NCBI GenBank assembly: GCA_003427395.1
Contig: BFEA01000106.1
Location: 782,831-846,830, forward strand
Reading direction: 5' to 3'
DNA length: 64,000 nucleotides
Source: Chara braunii
Taxonomy: Eukaryota > Streptophyta > Charophyceae > Charales > Characeae
Both the position numbers and the translations under genes were made by a program. The notes beneath the pieces are model-generated. The model saw only the letters and a program-made list of their open reading frames with translations, was not told the DNA's origin and searched no databases. Shown one piece after another: positions 10,111 to 20,745 of this stretch. Position 1 is the first letter of the stretch, and every line of letters starts with the position of its first letter.

Positions 10111-10123
10111 TGGGTGTCAATCT

Positions 10124-10188
<65 letters not shown>

Positions 10189-10327
10189 TTTTTTTATAAA
10201 TCAAGTGTAAATTCGAGATTCTTACGTCTGTGTCTCTGAATCTGTTAGACAGATGCTAAAGAATTGATTCTTTATGATCACGAATTAGAAATTGAGTTTT
10301 ATTTGGCATTTTATATGCTGCAATTTT

Positions 10328-10395
10328 ACAGCCCCTCGTTTGTTGTCCTCTTCTCCCTCTCTGCCTACGGTTTACCGGGCAGTTCTATTTGACGA
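10328..10395 (+). mobile_element. Hammerhead-bearing short element, copy 7 (5'-truncated)
   Basis: Only the 3' part is present: ACAGCCCCTCGTTTGTTGTC through CTATTTGACGA, then (TA)n. The ribozyme core is missing. It is followed by (CTAT)n at about 10410-10435. Confidence 0.7.
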
Positions 10396-10409
10396 TATAT
10401 ATATATATA

Positions 10410-10783
10410 GCTATCTATCTATCTATCTATCTATCCATCCATCTTTCTATCTCTCTATCTCGCTTGCGCGCGTGCTCACCCACACAGGGGAAAGTGGTAA
10501 TAGGAGAATGAATCTCCCTCGTGAACGTGATAAGATTTTTCTCGTTATTCTCTCTCTCTCCCTTTTTTTTTTCCATTTTTTTTCTGATAGCTGGTGGGTT
10601 AAACATGGGGCACCTGTGTCGTTGATGCACTTTTTCACAACAGATGCAAAGATAAAAGAGGGGGGAAATGATAATGGAAAAAAATATAAAAAAAAACAAA
10701 GACTTTTTTTTTTTTTTTTACACAAACATATTTTGATGGATTGATTGATTGATTGATTGATTGGTTGTTTGATTGATTGATTG

Positions 10784-10814
<31 letters not shown>

Positions 10815-10815
10815 T
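10410..10815. repeat. (CTAT)n and (GATT)n microsatellites
   Basis: (CTAT)n at about 10410-10446 and (GATT)n with a few variants at about 10737-10815. T- and A-rich sequence lies between them, with no gene. Confidence 0.9.
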
Positions 10816-11740
10816 CAACGTATTTTTTATTTGATTTTTTAAAATTGTTTTCCCCACATCAACCTCCCTCACCATCGAAAGTTGTATTTTTTTTACTTTT
10901 TTTTTTTCTAGGGGGTAAACCCCTCCCCTTTTGGCCACTATGTGGCCGAAAAAAGCAACGCGGTCTTTGTCATGACCATGAGATCGCGGCCATGACTGGA
11001 ATCCGCAGTTATGACTTCGGCCACCGTGGCCGGGGGCGATTCATATGCTATGACTCGATAACTGGGAAAGATACTGGTGGCTTAAGATTGAGTATCCTTT
11101 GTGAGGGAAGGTGAGCCCGCTTCCCAGCCTGTGTAGCTCCCCTCAAATAGGTTGGAACATTTTCAAAGGAATTTGTTTTTATATTAAATTGCAGTTTTTT
11201 TTTGTGTGTGCGTGGTTCATTTCTTTTTCCAACAGAGGAGGGGCTCTGCCCTAGGTGAAAGGCTGGAGGCCGTACAACCCCAGCATTTTCTTCGGTTGAT
11301 TTACTAACTTTACGTTTTGCATTGGGCATTTGATTCCTTTTAGGAGAGGAGAGAACTTTTTGCAAATTCAATGGTCGAGATGCCGGGCTCCACAGGAACG
11401 CTTCCGTCAAAACTTAGAGCGCTTGGACATAGTTTGCGTGGTCGGAGACGACAGAGTGTCTAACTGCAAGTAGAACACACACGATATCCCTATGGTGGGT
11501 CTTAGGCGTCGTTAGCTGCTTCTCGCAATAGGTCATACATAGTTAAGTTTAGCTATGGTGGCTGCTTGACAAGATACGTGGACTGATACTCGTTATCGTG
11601 AATTGGTGATTAGATAGGTCAAACTTAAGTTAATGCATGATGTTCTGTTTGACTCCATAATCACTCTGTTAAACATTTGTATGCTTCAGTTTTATATTTC
11701 TTATTTGCTAGCGATAGTCCTTTTATGACTATATAAGTGG
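10816..11740. other. No gene seen
   Basis: Mixed sequence with T-runs. I find no protein-like frame, repeat or RNA signature that I can support. Confidence 0.5.
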
Positions 11741-13720
11741 CGATGAAAGTAAGGGTGGACGCATCGGTGGAAGTGGAAGCGGATACTAACATGGAAAGGA
11801 AAGTGAGATATCCCCCACAGGCTTGTCTTCTCGTGGGCGAAGATGATGATAGGCTAAAGAATTGGTGTTAACTATGCCATGACGAAGAGATTATGCATAC
11901 CGACATTAATCCCGGGGAGATTATCATAGAAGATAGGGAAGCGCGACGTATAGTTAATATAGTGCTCGACCACTCCAAAATCACCCGGTTGAAGGAGCTG
12001 ACCGTGACATTCATTTTTCAAAGCAGTGCAATGTTCCTGGCAAAAAATGTGAAGAACAATATCATTCGCTTATACGAAGACGAAAACTACGGATGATATA
12101 TTCGAAGCTCAGTCGTTCCAGAGAGGGAGGATTATGACTCAATCTTCGAATATACTTTCGTACGAGGCGAAAACGCGAGAGGTTGCAAGATAGCTGCTGA
12201 AAAAGGGAAGTGATGAACTCACCCGTGGTATTACTCGTGACGTGGTTGAATCAAAATTGTGACGAACCAATGCTAAACTATGCTTGCACTGTCAACTTGA
12301 AGAGGAGTAACAATTTTGGGTAGTAGCGGCCCAAGTACCGCTCGATACCTTCCTTTACATTGAAGCTAAAGTGTGGAGGGCTATTGGGTCGGTTATTCGT
12401 GCTCACCGGCCAGAACGAGACCGGATGCATCCAAAGATGGTGAACATCAAGTTCGATATCGATCCAGCAACTAGTGAAACATAAAGGATAAGACATGGAT
12501 AAATACTTTGGAGGGTGATTCACTTTGGGGTTGAACGATAATCCGCCGAGACACTGCAAAACTTTTTTCCATTATGAAGTATAGTGTCGACATAACAATC
12601 CATAACAAAATCAAGGAGCACGGGAAACTGTCGTTAGTGAGCCCCAAGTAGGAAGATAGGAGTCAACTACTTACATTATTAAGGGTTATTGGGACCGCGG
12701 TCGGCCTCGACAAGTTTTAATATCTTGGAGGTGACGATAACTTCCTTAGTGGTGATGCGCAATGCATGATTCTCTTTCCAATATAATCCGACAATTTCTC
12801 CTAGCCCGCAAACTCCATCATCCTGCAAGCAGATTCTTAGCGGAGCGTTTTAGAATGTCCAACGTTGGAATACATTTTCGGATATGCTATGGAGTATCCT
12901 ACCATATCCATATGGATTACCACATCATTATGATATGCCGCATCCATACGCCTTTAGACCATATGTCGCTCAACATATGCCGATTGGTGGCATTAGTACG
13001 AACTTTTGTGAAACAATCTATTGCTAAACAGATAGGCTCTATGCCACTACCCACTCAGGGTAGGATCTCACAAGTCGATTTCAACGTTGTTATTGGTACG
13101 TCGGTAGCCCCGGGCTCGTCTCTCGAGGTAGCCCCGGGCTCGTCTCTCAAGGTAGCCCCGGACTCGTCTCTCTCCCTGACCGACGGAGAGCATAACCAAA
13201 TACATGAGGATATAAAAGTGGTACACCTGGGAAGTACAAACGTTTCGATTAGGAAGGCAACTTCATTTTTTAGGGGGAGAATCTCGAAAATGAATAATCA
13301 GCCACAACCTCACAGAATCCAAAGACCAACCTACCAGTTATGGACACTCCAGTAACAAAGGTTATAAAAACTTCAATAAATCGATAGTAGGATTGTACCT
13401 CTTTTATATGTAGCAGTCCATAATTATTTCAAAACTATCGCCTTTGATGAGCCGGATGGTCACTATACTATGGTACATTTACTTGCCCCAGATAACGTGA
13501 TCCCCTCAGTCGTCGCTGTTCTAACTTGCACAGACATTCATGACAAATTTGCACTCCAAGTAGTTTCTAATATCATTATGGTAAGAATTCTAGTTGATAA
13601 TCCTGAACAATGAGGGAGAAATATTAAGTTATTTGTTCCCGTACTGGATGTGCGCTTGTATATGGTCAAGTGGAAAGCCTGCAGAGGGAGAGTCTTTGAC
13701 TCCTCCCAATCCCTTTAGTT
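11741..13720 (+). pseudogene. Decayed coding sequence of unknown identity
   Basis: About 2 kb of plus-strand sequence reads as protein when scattered stops and a few frame changes are tolerated. The first block (MKVRVDASVEVEADTNMERK..., 11741-12215) continues through a TAA at 11866 and a TGA at 12095. A frame change near 12205 leads to SDELTRGITRDVVESKL, CLHCQLEEE and DTFLYIEAKVWRAIGSVIR. Later come MKYSVDITIHNKIKEHGKLS (about 12575), a Pro/Tyr-rich stretch PYPYGLPHHYDMPHPYAFRP (about 12900), and IVPLLYVAVHNYFKTIAFDE (about 13390), which runs past a TGA to KLFVPVLDVRLYMVKWKACR and a stop at about 13717. I do not recognise the family. Either a host pseudogene or an old mobile-element protein is possible. 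The piecing together is manual. Confidence 0.45.
13103..13174 (+). repeat. Three 24-bp tandem repeats inside decayed ORF
   Basis: GGTAGCCCCGGGCTCGTCTC... repeats three times with one or two changes. The period is a multiple of three, so it would encode an 8-residue repeat (GSPGLVSR/Q/L in one frame). Confidence 0.9.
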
Positions 13721-13940
13721 CATATTTATTCAATCTCATATATGTCTGAGGATCCTTTTTTGCCTCGATTTATGTGCTATTTATCTATTTTTACTTTTTT
13801 TATGCTCATGTTAGTTACCAGGGATAACTTGATTCAAATGTTTTTAGGATGGGAAGGAGTAGGTCTCGCATCATATTTGTTAATTAATTTTTGGTTTACA
13901 CGACTTCAAGCAAATAAAGCAACTATTAAAGCTATCAAAC
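13714..13940 (+). pseudogene. nad5: nad5 fragment (NADH dehydrogenase subunit 5)
   Basis: Translation gives [19 protein letters not shown], then [33 protein letters not shown] and [12 protein letters not shown]. This is the highly conserved core of subunit 5 of mitochondrial complex I, a proton-pumping membrane subunit. Similarity stops abruptly after KAI, where the frame runs into unrelated residues and a TGA. About 75 of roughly 660 residues are present. Confidence 0.93.
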
Positions 13941-14234
13941 TGAGGACGAAGCTATGACTTTGTTCATGGGATATCTACTCTTGTTTTTTTTTTGCTATCC
14001 TATTCTTGTATCAATTACTTTACGAAACCTAATAAGTCAATAATATGATAACACATATCAACATTTATCTTGAATTACTACGACCTTCTTATTTTATGTT
14101 ATACTCAAGAAGATGTACATCATTTATAATTTCCATTTGCTTATTCTTGACAGTAATGGCTATTTACTTAGCAACTTGGGTAGTACCATGGAGTCATCGG
14201 ACCTAGAGCACTAGCCGATAGAATACGAAGTCTA

Positions 14235-14583
14235 GTGGCACGATTTATCGAAGTAAGGCTTAGCCTTCGGCCCTTCTTTTCAAAGACGCTCATAACTCGA
14301 CGAGCTAAAGGCTCCCACGGGCCGGCTTTTCTCGGGTTTCTTATCAGCTCCTCCAGGCTCTCCCACTTCGTGGCCTTCGAATATCGACGAACATACAATG
14401 GGAAAAGTCGAATTGTACGCGTTCAACGAGCAGGTCACGTCACTTTACTCGTTGATATGCGGAAAGNGATTCACCGCCTGGCAGCTTTAGGTTTTTGTGA
14501 CAAATCGGGGAACCCTAAACCCAACTTCTTTTATTTCCAAGATCCGCAGAGAAACTCTGTGTCACGTATCTCCGGACTTGTAT
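14235..14583 (+). pseudogene. Group II intron maturase C-terminal fragment
   Basis: The residues LGFCDKSGNPKPNFFYFQDP followed by QRNSVSRIS match the maturase (domain X) region of plant-type mitochondrial group II intron proteins, which help splice the host intron. One unknown base lies at 14467. The frame ends with TGA directly after SGLV. No RT domain precedes it. The RT pieces lie downstream instead, so the original order was rearranged. Confidence 0.75.
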
Positions 14584-14767
14584 GAAACAGATACGCCGAG
14601 ATTTTCGAGGGGCGGCTGTCTGGTACATAGAAGGCCGAAGGTCCAAATGCTTCGATACAATCGAACACCAAATATTGATGAGTCTTCTGCATAAGAAGAT
14701 TCAAGATGATAGATTCTTGACTCTAGTGCGAAGGCACCTGTATAAGATCAAGCGGCCTCTTATAAAT
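14582..14767 (+). pseudogene. Group II intron reverse transcriptase fragment 1
   Basis: IRRDFRGAAVWYIEG, then KCFDTIEHQILMSLLHKKIQ and DDRFLTLVRRHL match the N-terminal RT block (motif A with F-D at the first catalytic Asp) of mitochondrial group II intron proteins. It ends at the junction with the reversed atp6 piece near 14768. Confidence 0.75.
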
Positions 14768-14934
14768 CGTTGTTTAACTGCTGGTACACCACTTATTTGT
14801 TCATTGACTAAGTTTAGAACGAATTCATAAATCATTTCAACAAAAGATTGCCAAGCATTGGGTACTAAATGACCTCCATTCATGGTGACAAAATGAAAGA
14901 AAAGCAAAATTAAACTAATAGTGAGTAGTGCTCA
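14768..14934 (-). pseudogene. atp6: atp6 fragment (ATP synthase subunit a)
   Basis: Minus-strand translation reads LLFFHFVTMNGGHLVPNAWQ then SFVEMIYEFVLNLVNEQISG, the characteristic segment of mitochondrial ATP synthase subunit a, the proton-channel subunit of complex V. The frame is open but truncated at both ends. It lies in the opposite orientation to nad5. Confidence 0.9.
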
Positions 14935-14949
14935 CACGGCCCTTAATGT

Positions 14950-15118
14950 TATAATGGGTACCTTTCATGGTGCGCAATGGTATATTGAAGGATCCCTGGA
15001 GGCCGAAGGCCCTGGAGCCGTAAATCATGGAACTCTGTATAAGATCATCCGGCGAACAATCCGAGATAAACGGATTCTCAAACTAATCCGCTCTGGATTC
15101 TCCGACAAGAAGCGATAA
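14950..15118 (+). pseudogene. Group II intron reverse transcriptase fragment 2
   Basis: GTFHGAQWYIEGSLEAEGPG and LYKIIRRTIRDKRILKLIRS resemble the same N-terminal RT block as 14582-14767 (R-WYIEG, then K.I.D.R.L.LIR) but differ too much to be a recent duplicate. It probably derives from another intron. Confidence 0.55.
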
Positions 15119-16090
15119 CAAATATGTGAGATTCGTATCCCTCCGCTGAAATCTGCGAAGTGTCTAATGAATTTGAAGCCACGACCGCCAAAAAAAAATG
15201 TGCTTGCAATTTTTACGCTGATTTCTAACGTCGACTTGGTCTGTTGAGGGTATGTCCTCTTTCCCCTCCCACATCCAACAAATAGTGGGCATATGACCTA
15301 AAAATGAGAAAAGTAAAATTATTGTGTTAAAATTTGCGTGAAATAAGTGATACTCGGGGACTTTCAAGAAGGAACATCTAAAGTATTTGATTCATACTTA
15401 CGAGTCTCAAATCGTTTGTGTTAACGAAACAAAATTAAAGGAAAATAAAATCAATAATTTGGGAAAATGGTAGGATGGACCCCATATTTAGTTCCCTGCT
15501 TTCGGTTCTTAGGATGATGTAAGAATCCTATTTCATCATATGGATTATTATGTTGACTTGTGGGGCAGTTGGGCATGGATTAAGGTACTAAAGAACAATC
15601 ATGATTAGATATTACTTTTGTGTGTTACATTTGAGCTTTTATCTTGAAATAATTTTATATTTGTTGACGATTTGCACATCAACTTTTATGAATGTGTGTG
15701 TGAACTTCAGTTTTTCAATGATACGATATTGAAATGTTTAGATGTTTGATTTCTCATTTGTTTTCGTGTGTTGGCGTGTGAGATGTGCTTGTACACATTA
15801 ATTTATTTTTATTTTTATTTTTTATTTGTCCTTTCATGATCGTATATTTGCGACCTTCATTCGATCTTCAAGTGTTTCAATCATCATTTGTTTTCATATT
15901 TCATGGTGACAATCAACTTTTTTTGTGATTCGCTACCTTGTCTATCTTTTATCACGTGTACGACAATTGCTGTAATAATCAAACGTGTGGATATGAAAAT
16001 GCTTTAATTTTGAAATACTTTGATATTTCACATCTTTAATTTGTAATATTGATAATAGATTGTTTGTGATTCATTATCTTCAAATATTAT
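15119..16090. other. AT-rich, no gene seen
   Basis: AT-rich sequence without a convincing frame. A minus-strand frame at 15367-15164 (LLFSFLGHMPTICWMWEGKE) is coherent but unrecognised and may be chance. Confidence 0.45.
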
Positions 16091-16099
16091 AATATTAAC

Positions 16100-16400
16100 A
16101 CACTTTCCTCTTGAAACGTCACCCATCTTACAATGTTTTCATCTTGAATTATTCCCATTTTGAAATGTTTCCGTCTTCAAATGCATCGATCTCGAAATGC
16201 TTTCAAAAAATCAATACTAAAATGCTTTGATTTTGAAACACTTCGATCTTATAATGATTTGATTTTGAAATACTTCAATTTCATAATGATTGAATTTTGA
16301 AATGTTTCGATTTCGTAATGATTAGATTTTGAAAAACTTCGATAATGAAATACTTCGACTTTGAAAAACTTCAATCTTAAAATGCATGAATCGTACATTC
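16100..16400 (+). repeat. Degenerate minisatellite, TTTTGAAATRCTTCGAT-like unit
   Basis: About 15 imperfect copies of an 18-20 bp motif (ATTTTGAAATGCTTCGAT, with A/C/T variants) in head-to-tail order. The unit length drifts. Confidence 0.75.
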
Positions 16401-16732
16401 CTTCTACTTTAATAGGCTCCGATACTTACATGCGTTGTTGATTTATTTTTTTTTTGCAGGGAGGTGGCCCTCCTTCAATATAGGAAACCATGCTTGTATG
16501 TCACTCGTTACCTTGACGTAGTTATGTTGTGAGATTTCGCACGCTTATAAAACTTTCCATCCGTATGTTATGTGTCTATGTGTGTATAGGTGTGCATGTC
16601 TTCAATGTGTATATAGACGAAGGGTACGTCTTAAATCCCTCGAACCATCGAAAAAAACAAGTTGGCCCTTGACGAGGGTATAGGGTTCAAAAGTACGAGG
16701 GTTTATGGTGTAGAAGTACGGATGTTTGACCT

Positions 16733-16733
<1 letters not shown>

Positions 16734-16789
<56 letters not shown>

Positions 16790-16792
16790 ACA

Positions 16793-16829
<37 letters not shown>

Positions 16830-16855
16830 GTGTACATTGGTGAAGGCACAACGTT
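16734..16855 (+). repeat. (TG)n microsatellite
   Basis: Two TG runs separated by CGCACA. Upstream sequence (GTACGTCTTAAATCC..., ACAAGTTGGCCC) resembles the flanks of the (TG)n tracts at about 20.7 and 21.35 kb. Confidence 0.95.
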
Positions 16856-17664
16856 TTCAGTCTGTGCGAGCGTATGTGCATCTGCGTGAGTCAGTTTGAG
16901 TACGTAACAGCTTCTTCCATTTCTATATGGTCGGAGGGTACAACGTCCTCAATCCGCCGTAACATCTGTAAAGCAAGTTAGCAGCTCACAAAAGTTTGGG
17001 GCTTAGAAGTACGTGTGTTTTTTCTTATGCGTGAATGTAGGGTATGTGATTAATGAGCTGTGATGTATGAAACAACGTAGGAAATATATCCAAATAATCT
17101 AACACGATGTGAAGATTTTCATGATTTTGCAATTTTTAAGACACGTAATGAGGATGGCGTTGACAGATGATCGACATTGTATATAAGTGTGTGTTTTGTA
17201 AACAATGGCAGCGATAACAAGGTATATTGTCCGCGAACGATTGTCTATTCTCACGAAAGGGAATGTCTTCCTTTTTGAATACTTGTCTATGGGGAAATGC
17301 CATGTTAATAAATGCACACTATTTGTCGTGGTTGTTGTTTTTATCAAGCTCGATATTTACAATGTCCTCGTTTATGAAGGTTGAAATGTTTTGAATGGAC
17401 AAGGAGATTATGGGGATTTTGGATTGAGTTATTTGCCGACTCTTGACATTGTGGAGTGAGACAAAGTAGATTTAATCCGCTTCGGGAAAAGGCTAAGACA
17501 TTATTCAACTTTTGTGATAGAATTTGAAGAACTGTCTCAACCCCATGCATAGCGTTACATGCTTATATAGTTCAACATGAGAACCTTTAGTAAGTGTTGC
17601 AAAAATGACTAGGAGGAGGTCTGGAATACGGTGCTTATAAGACCGACTATAGGACGGGAAGCAG

Positions 17665-17940
17665 ATGGAGTTAGAAAACCCTCATTTTGTACAGAAGTGT
17701 GAGAACCGTGTGGTCGGAAAACTGTACCACAACGGGTTGGGCGAAGGTCCCACCGTGACTACCAACAATGCAACGACATGGCTAAGCCAAACCACTTTAC
17801 GAATGTCCGAAATCCCACCCCGACCAACCTCTTTGGAAACATCATTACTCCTAAACCCCTCTCGTTCCTACGGGGTAAAGCCAATCGATGAACGACGTGC
17901 GTATATGACCCCAGTTGGTGCGACCGCTTGCCACAAATGA
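17665..17940 (+). CDS. Short ORF of unknown function
   Basis: An open frame of 91 codons (MELENPHFVQKCENRVVGKL...). No motif, signal peptide or membrane segment is evident. The upstream in-frame sequence has stops. It could be part of the same decayed gene as the frames at 18558-18950 and 19365-19955, or chance. I give it little weight. Confidence 0.2.
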   Translation: MELENPHFVQKCENRVVGKLYHNGLGEGPTVTTNNATTWLSQTTLRMSEIPPRPTSLETSLLLNPSRSYGVKPIDERRAYMTPVGATACHK

Positions 17941-18557
17941 AGTAGATTGAGATACAATGCACCATTACGAACGTCCTGTGGTTAACAGTGACCTAGATCT
18001 CAATCCATTGGTGAACAAAGAACGACGTGAACCACCTACATATAGTCAGTAGATTGAGATAATATAACAATGGGGTTCAAAATCGTGATGTCCTCAATGC
18101 AACTGTTTGTTATTGCACGACTTGCAACATTACAAATTTGAAGCCTCACAAATAAAAATCGTAGTTCACGATATACGAACACTTTATCGCAGTGGGATAT
18201 GACACGAGAGGGCCTCAATGTTATAGTCCTCAACTTGTTATAACAACATTCCCCCTCCCCCTACCCCCAACCCCTTGCGCAGAAGCACAATACTGAAAGA
18301 CCTCACATCTTGTGCCTCAATCACTGCCTTCAAAGACTGCACATCCTACTTTTAAAGAGTCTCGAAGGTCATAGTGTCAATAATGTGGTAGGTCTTCATC
18401 ATGAATGGACACCGTCACTTTGGGACAAAGGAGTCCATTCCCTCCCGCTTTCCTCTTGAAACGACAAGGCCATAAGTTTCTTCTACGTTTGACGCAAGTT
18501 TGTCAACACCATATAAATTCGAGCTTGCTGAGACTTTTTGAGTTTTTTGGAACGTGA

Positions 18558-18950
18558 TTGTTGTACATGACTGTGGATGCGAGAGTGATTGACCGTGTTG
18601 ATATGCATGTGTATGAGGAGTTTGCGGCACTCTGTGCCATCATCGAGTCCGAGGTTGCGGTTGTCTCATATGGCACCACGTTTGAAGCTGATACAAGGAG
18701 ATTGAGTTTGGAAGTAGAGGTGAAAGTGGTCCCAGAGCTTTGATCGTTTGCTCTTGAATTGGGGGAGTATTGGCGGGCCCACTTGGCAAAAGGAGCACCC
18801 ATGGCTGGCTGCGACATCGATACGGTCACCGATTTTCTTTGCTTGTGGGACAAGGATCCCTATCACCCATTCTTGGACTTTTTCGAACCCTTCCATCCTC
18901 ATCTCGATGACAGATCGTCACCGATTTTCCTACTTTTATCTTCCGTCTAA
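18558..18950 (+). pseudogene. Decayed ORF of unknown function, one in-frame TGA
   Basis: One frame reads MTVDARVIDRVDMHVYEEFA through VVSYGTTFEADTRRLSLEVE, hits a TGA at 18741-18743, and continues in the same frame with ALELGEYWRAHLAKGAPMAG and TDFLCLWDKDPYHPFLDFFE to a stop at 18950. Composition on both sides of the stop is protein-like (acidic, aromatic-rich). Family not recognised. Confidence 0.45.
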
Positions 18951-19364
18951 CTTTCCACGATCTTGGATCTCCCAATTTGACCCTCTCCAAGTCCTCTCAT
19001 ACTCTGTTACATATCCAGATCTTCCTTCCCCCTGCTATATCACGCGGAAGACATTGTTTTACACCTTTTCTTTTCTTTCGTTCTATTTCATGGACTTCGT
19101 GTTCACCTTAGCGTTGAATACCTCACAGTGAATATGTGGAGCTGCTCGTCATATAGGCATGGCATGGCGACCTACCACTAAAAGGCTAGTTATTCGGATT
19201 TATGTAAGGCGAAGTAGAGTGAGAAACGAGTAGTAGGATTGCGGTCATACGCGAATTGGCAGAAGTAATAATTGATTTCGTGGCAGTACTTCCACTAACT
19301 ATCTTAACAAGAGAAGGTAGCGAAGACCATTTTCGTGTGGAGCGAGAGTTGACGCCGTCTTGCA

Positions 19365-19955
19365 TTGGTGATCGATGACGGAGACGAAATCGAAAGTAAT
19401 TGGCCTTCAGCAAATCGTACGTTCGGGGTTCCTAAAGTGGAAGATGGGTACTGGAAACTGACCGTAGGGGATGATGACATCAAGAAGTGGGCATCTAACG
19501 ACGAGGCGGAAGCATCGAAATGTGGAAACAACATCGGTGAAGCGTGGTCAGAGGGGAAGGAGGTGGAGGGAACGAGGACATCCGACGGCAACGAAGAACC
19601 CATATGAGATGGTGACGAAGACATCGAGGTGCGCTCCGAGGGCGACGAGGAGAAAGTGTTGTGGCCAAGCGAGGAGGATTGAGAATCGCCGACAGTGGAT
19701 AAGGAGGAGGAAGAATGTGATAACAATGAATAAATGATAGTGCCAACTCTGATGTCTTTGGTTTCGGAGGAAAGGCAAGAACGTCGGATCTTGGGACATC
19801 CTTTCGATATGCTACACCTCACTAAGCTGGACGGTTTGACACTTATTTCGGGAGGTTGGGTCGTGTTCCCTTCATCTTTGTTCTACCATTACAACGCTGA
19901 CTGATTATGTTGCGACATCATCCCCGATTCCTCTTCTGAATTCCCTCACTAGTTC
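19365..19955 (+). pseudogene. Decayed acidic protein, four in-frame stops
   Basis: One frame runs about 195 codons with stops only at 19605 (TGA), 19680 (TGA), 19731 (TAA) and 19902 (TGA) and no frameshift. The product would be strongly acidic (DGDEDIEVRSEGDEEK, VDKEEEECDNNE), then HPFDMLHLTKLDGLTLISGG. The stop spacing is far sparser than chance would give in non-coding frames. It may belong with 18558-18950. Unknown function. Confidence 0.45.
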
Positions 19956-20289
19956 CTGCACGTCCTTTTTTTTAGTATTGTATGGCAAATTATGAACAAC
20001 AATTATTTTGTGTTGTATGTGTAAGATTTCCAGATAACACTGGGAAGGATTCGCTCCGGCACGACGTGTTGCAAATAATGCACATGTGGTTGTTCAAAGT
20101 TTTAGAGAGAATGCCAAGACACACTCACCGTTATCCTCGTTAGCTTTTACAACTTCACAGATCAGGAAGATGATAATTACGCACTTCGAGTGTATCTTTC
20201 GCCCCTTCCTCCGCTACCTTCCACTATCCCTGATTGCGTTTGGGTCTCGTACCCTCCTCATAAGCTGACGTTTCTTTAAGGTAGGTAGG

Positions 20290-20291
<2 letters not shown>

Positions 20292-20367
<76 letters not shown>
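20292..20367 (+). repeat. (AG)38 microsatellite
   Basis: Uninterrupted AG repeat. Confidence 0.98.
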
Positions 20368-20371
<4 letters not shown>

Positions 20372-20571
20372 TGCGAGGGGAAGTCTTCAATGGTTTGTTT
20401 TGAGATGCATAATTTCAAACTAGTTTCTGTTGTTGCCGTGTATAATTTGGAAATTTCTGCTGCATTTTTCTTTTAACTCCTTAGTTTGTGCTGCAAATGT
20501 GAAAAGTAAAAAAAAAAAAGGTTTCGTACGTGTGTTTGTGTGTGTGCACATGTGTATGTATGTTTGTGTTA

Positions 20572-20574
<3 letters not shown>

Positions 20575-20637
<63 letters not shown>

Positions 20638-20663
20638 TTGTGAGTGTATGCGTGTGTGTGTGC

Positions 20664-20700
<37 letters not shown>
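20575..20700 (+). repeat. (TG)n microsatellite
   Basis: TG runs interrupted by CGAG, TTTG and CAG. Confidence 0.97.
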
Positions 20701-20702
<2 letters not shown>

Positions 20703-20745
20703 ATGTGTACCAGTGTGCATGCAACCCCTCATATCCACCAATGTG

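Larger units (their letters stand above)
13712..15118. other. Nuclear insertion of rearranged mitochondrial DNA (NUMT)
   Basis: Five fragments recognisable as plant/alga mitochondrial sequence lie within 1.4 kb: nad5, a group II intron maturase domain, an intron reverse-transcriptase piece, atp6 in reverse orientation, and a second intron RT piece. The order and orientation are scrambled and all are truncated, so this is a mosaic insertion rather than a piece of the organelle genome. Segments between the pieces (for example 13945-14230) are AT-rich and may also be mitochondrial, but I cannot assign them. Confidence 0.85.
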
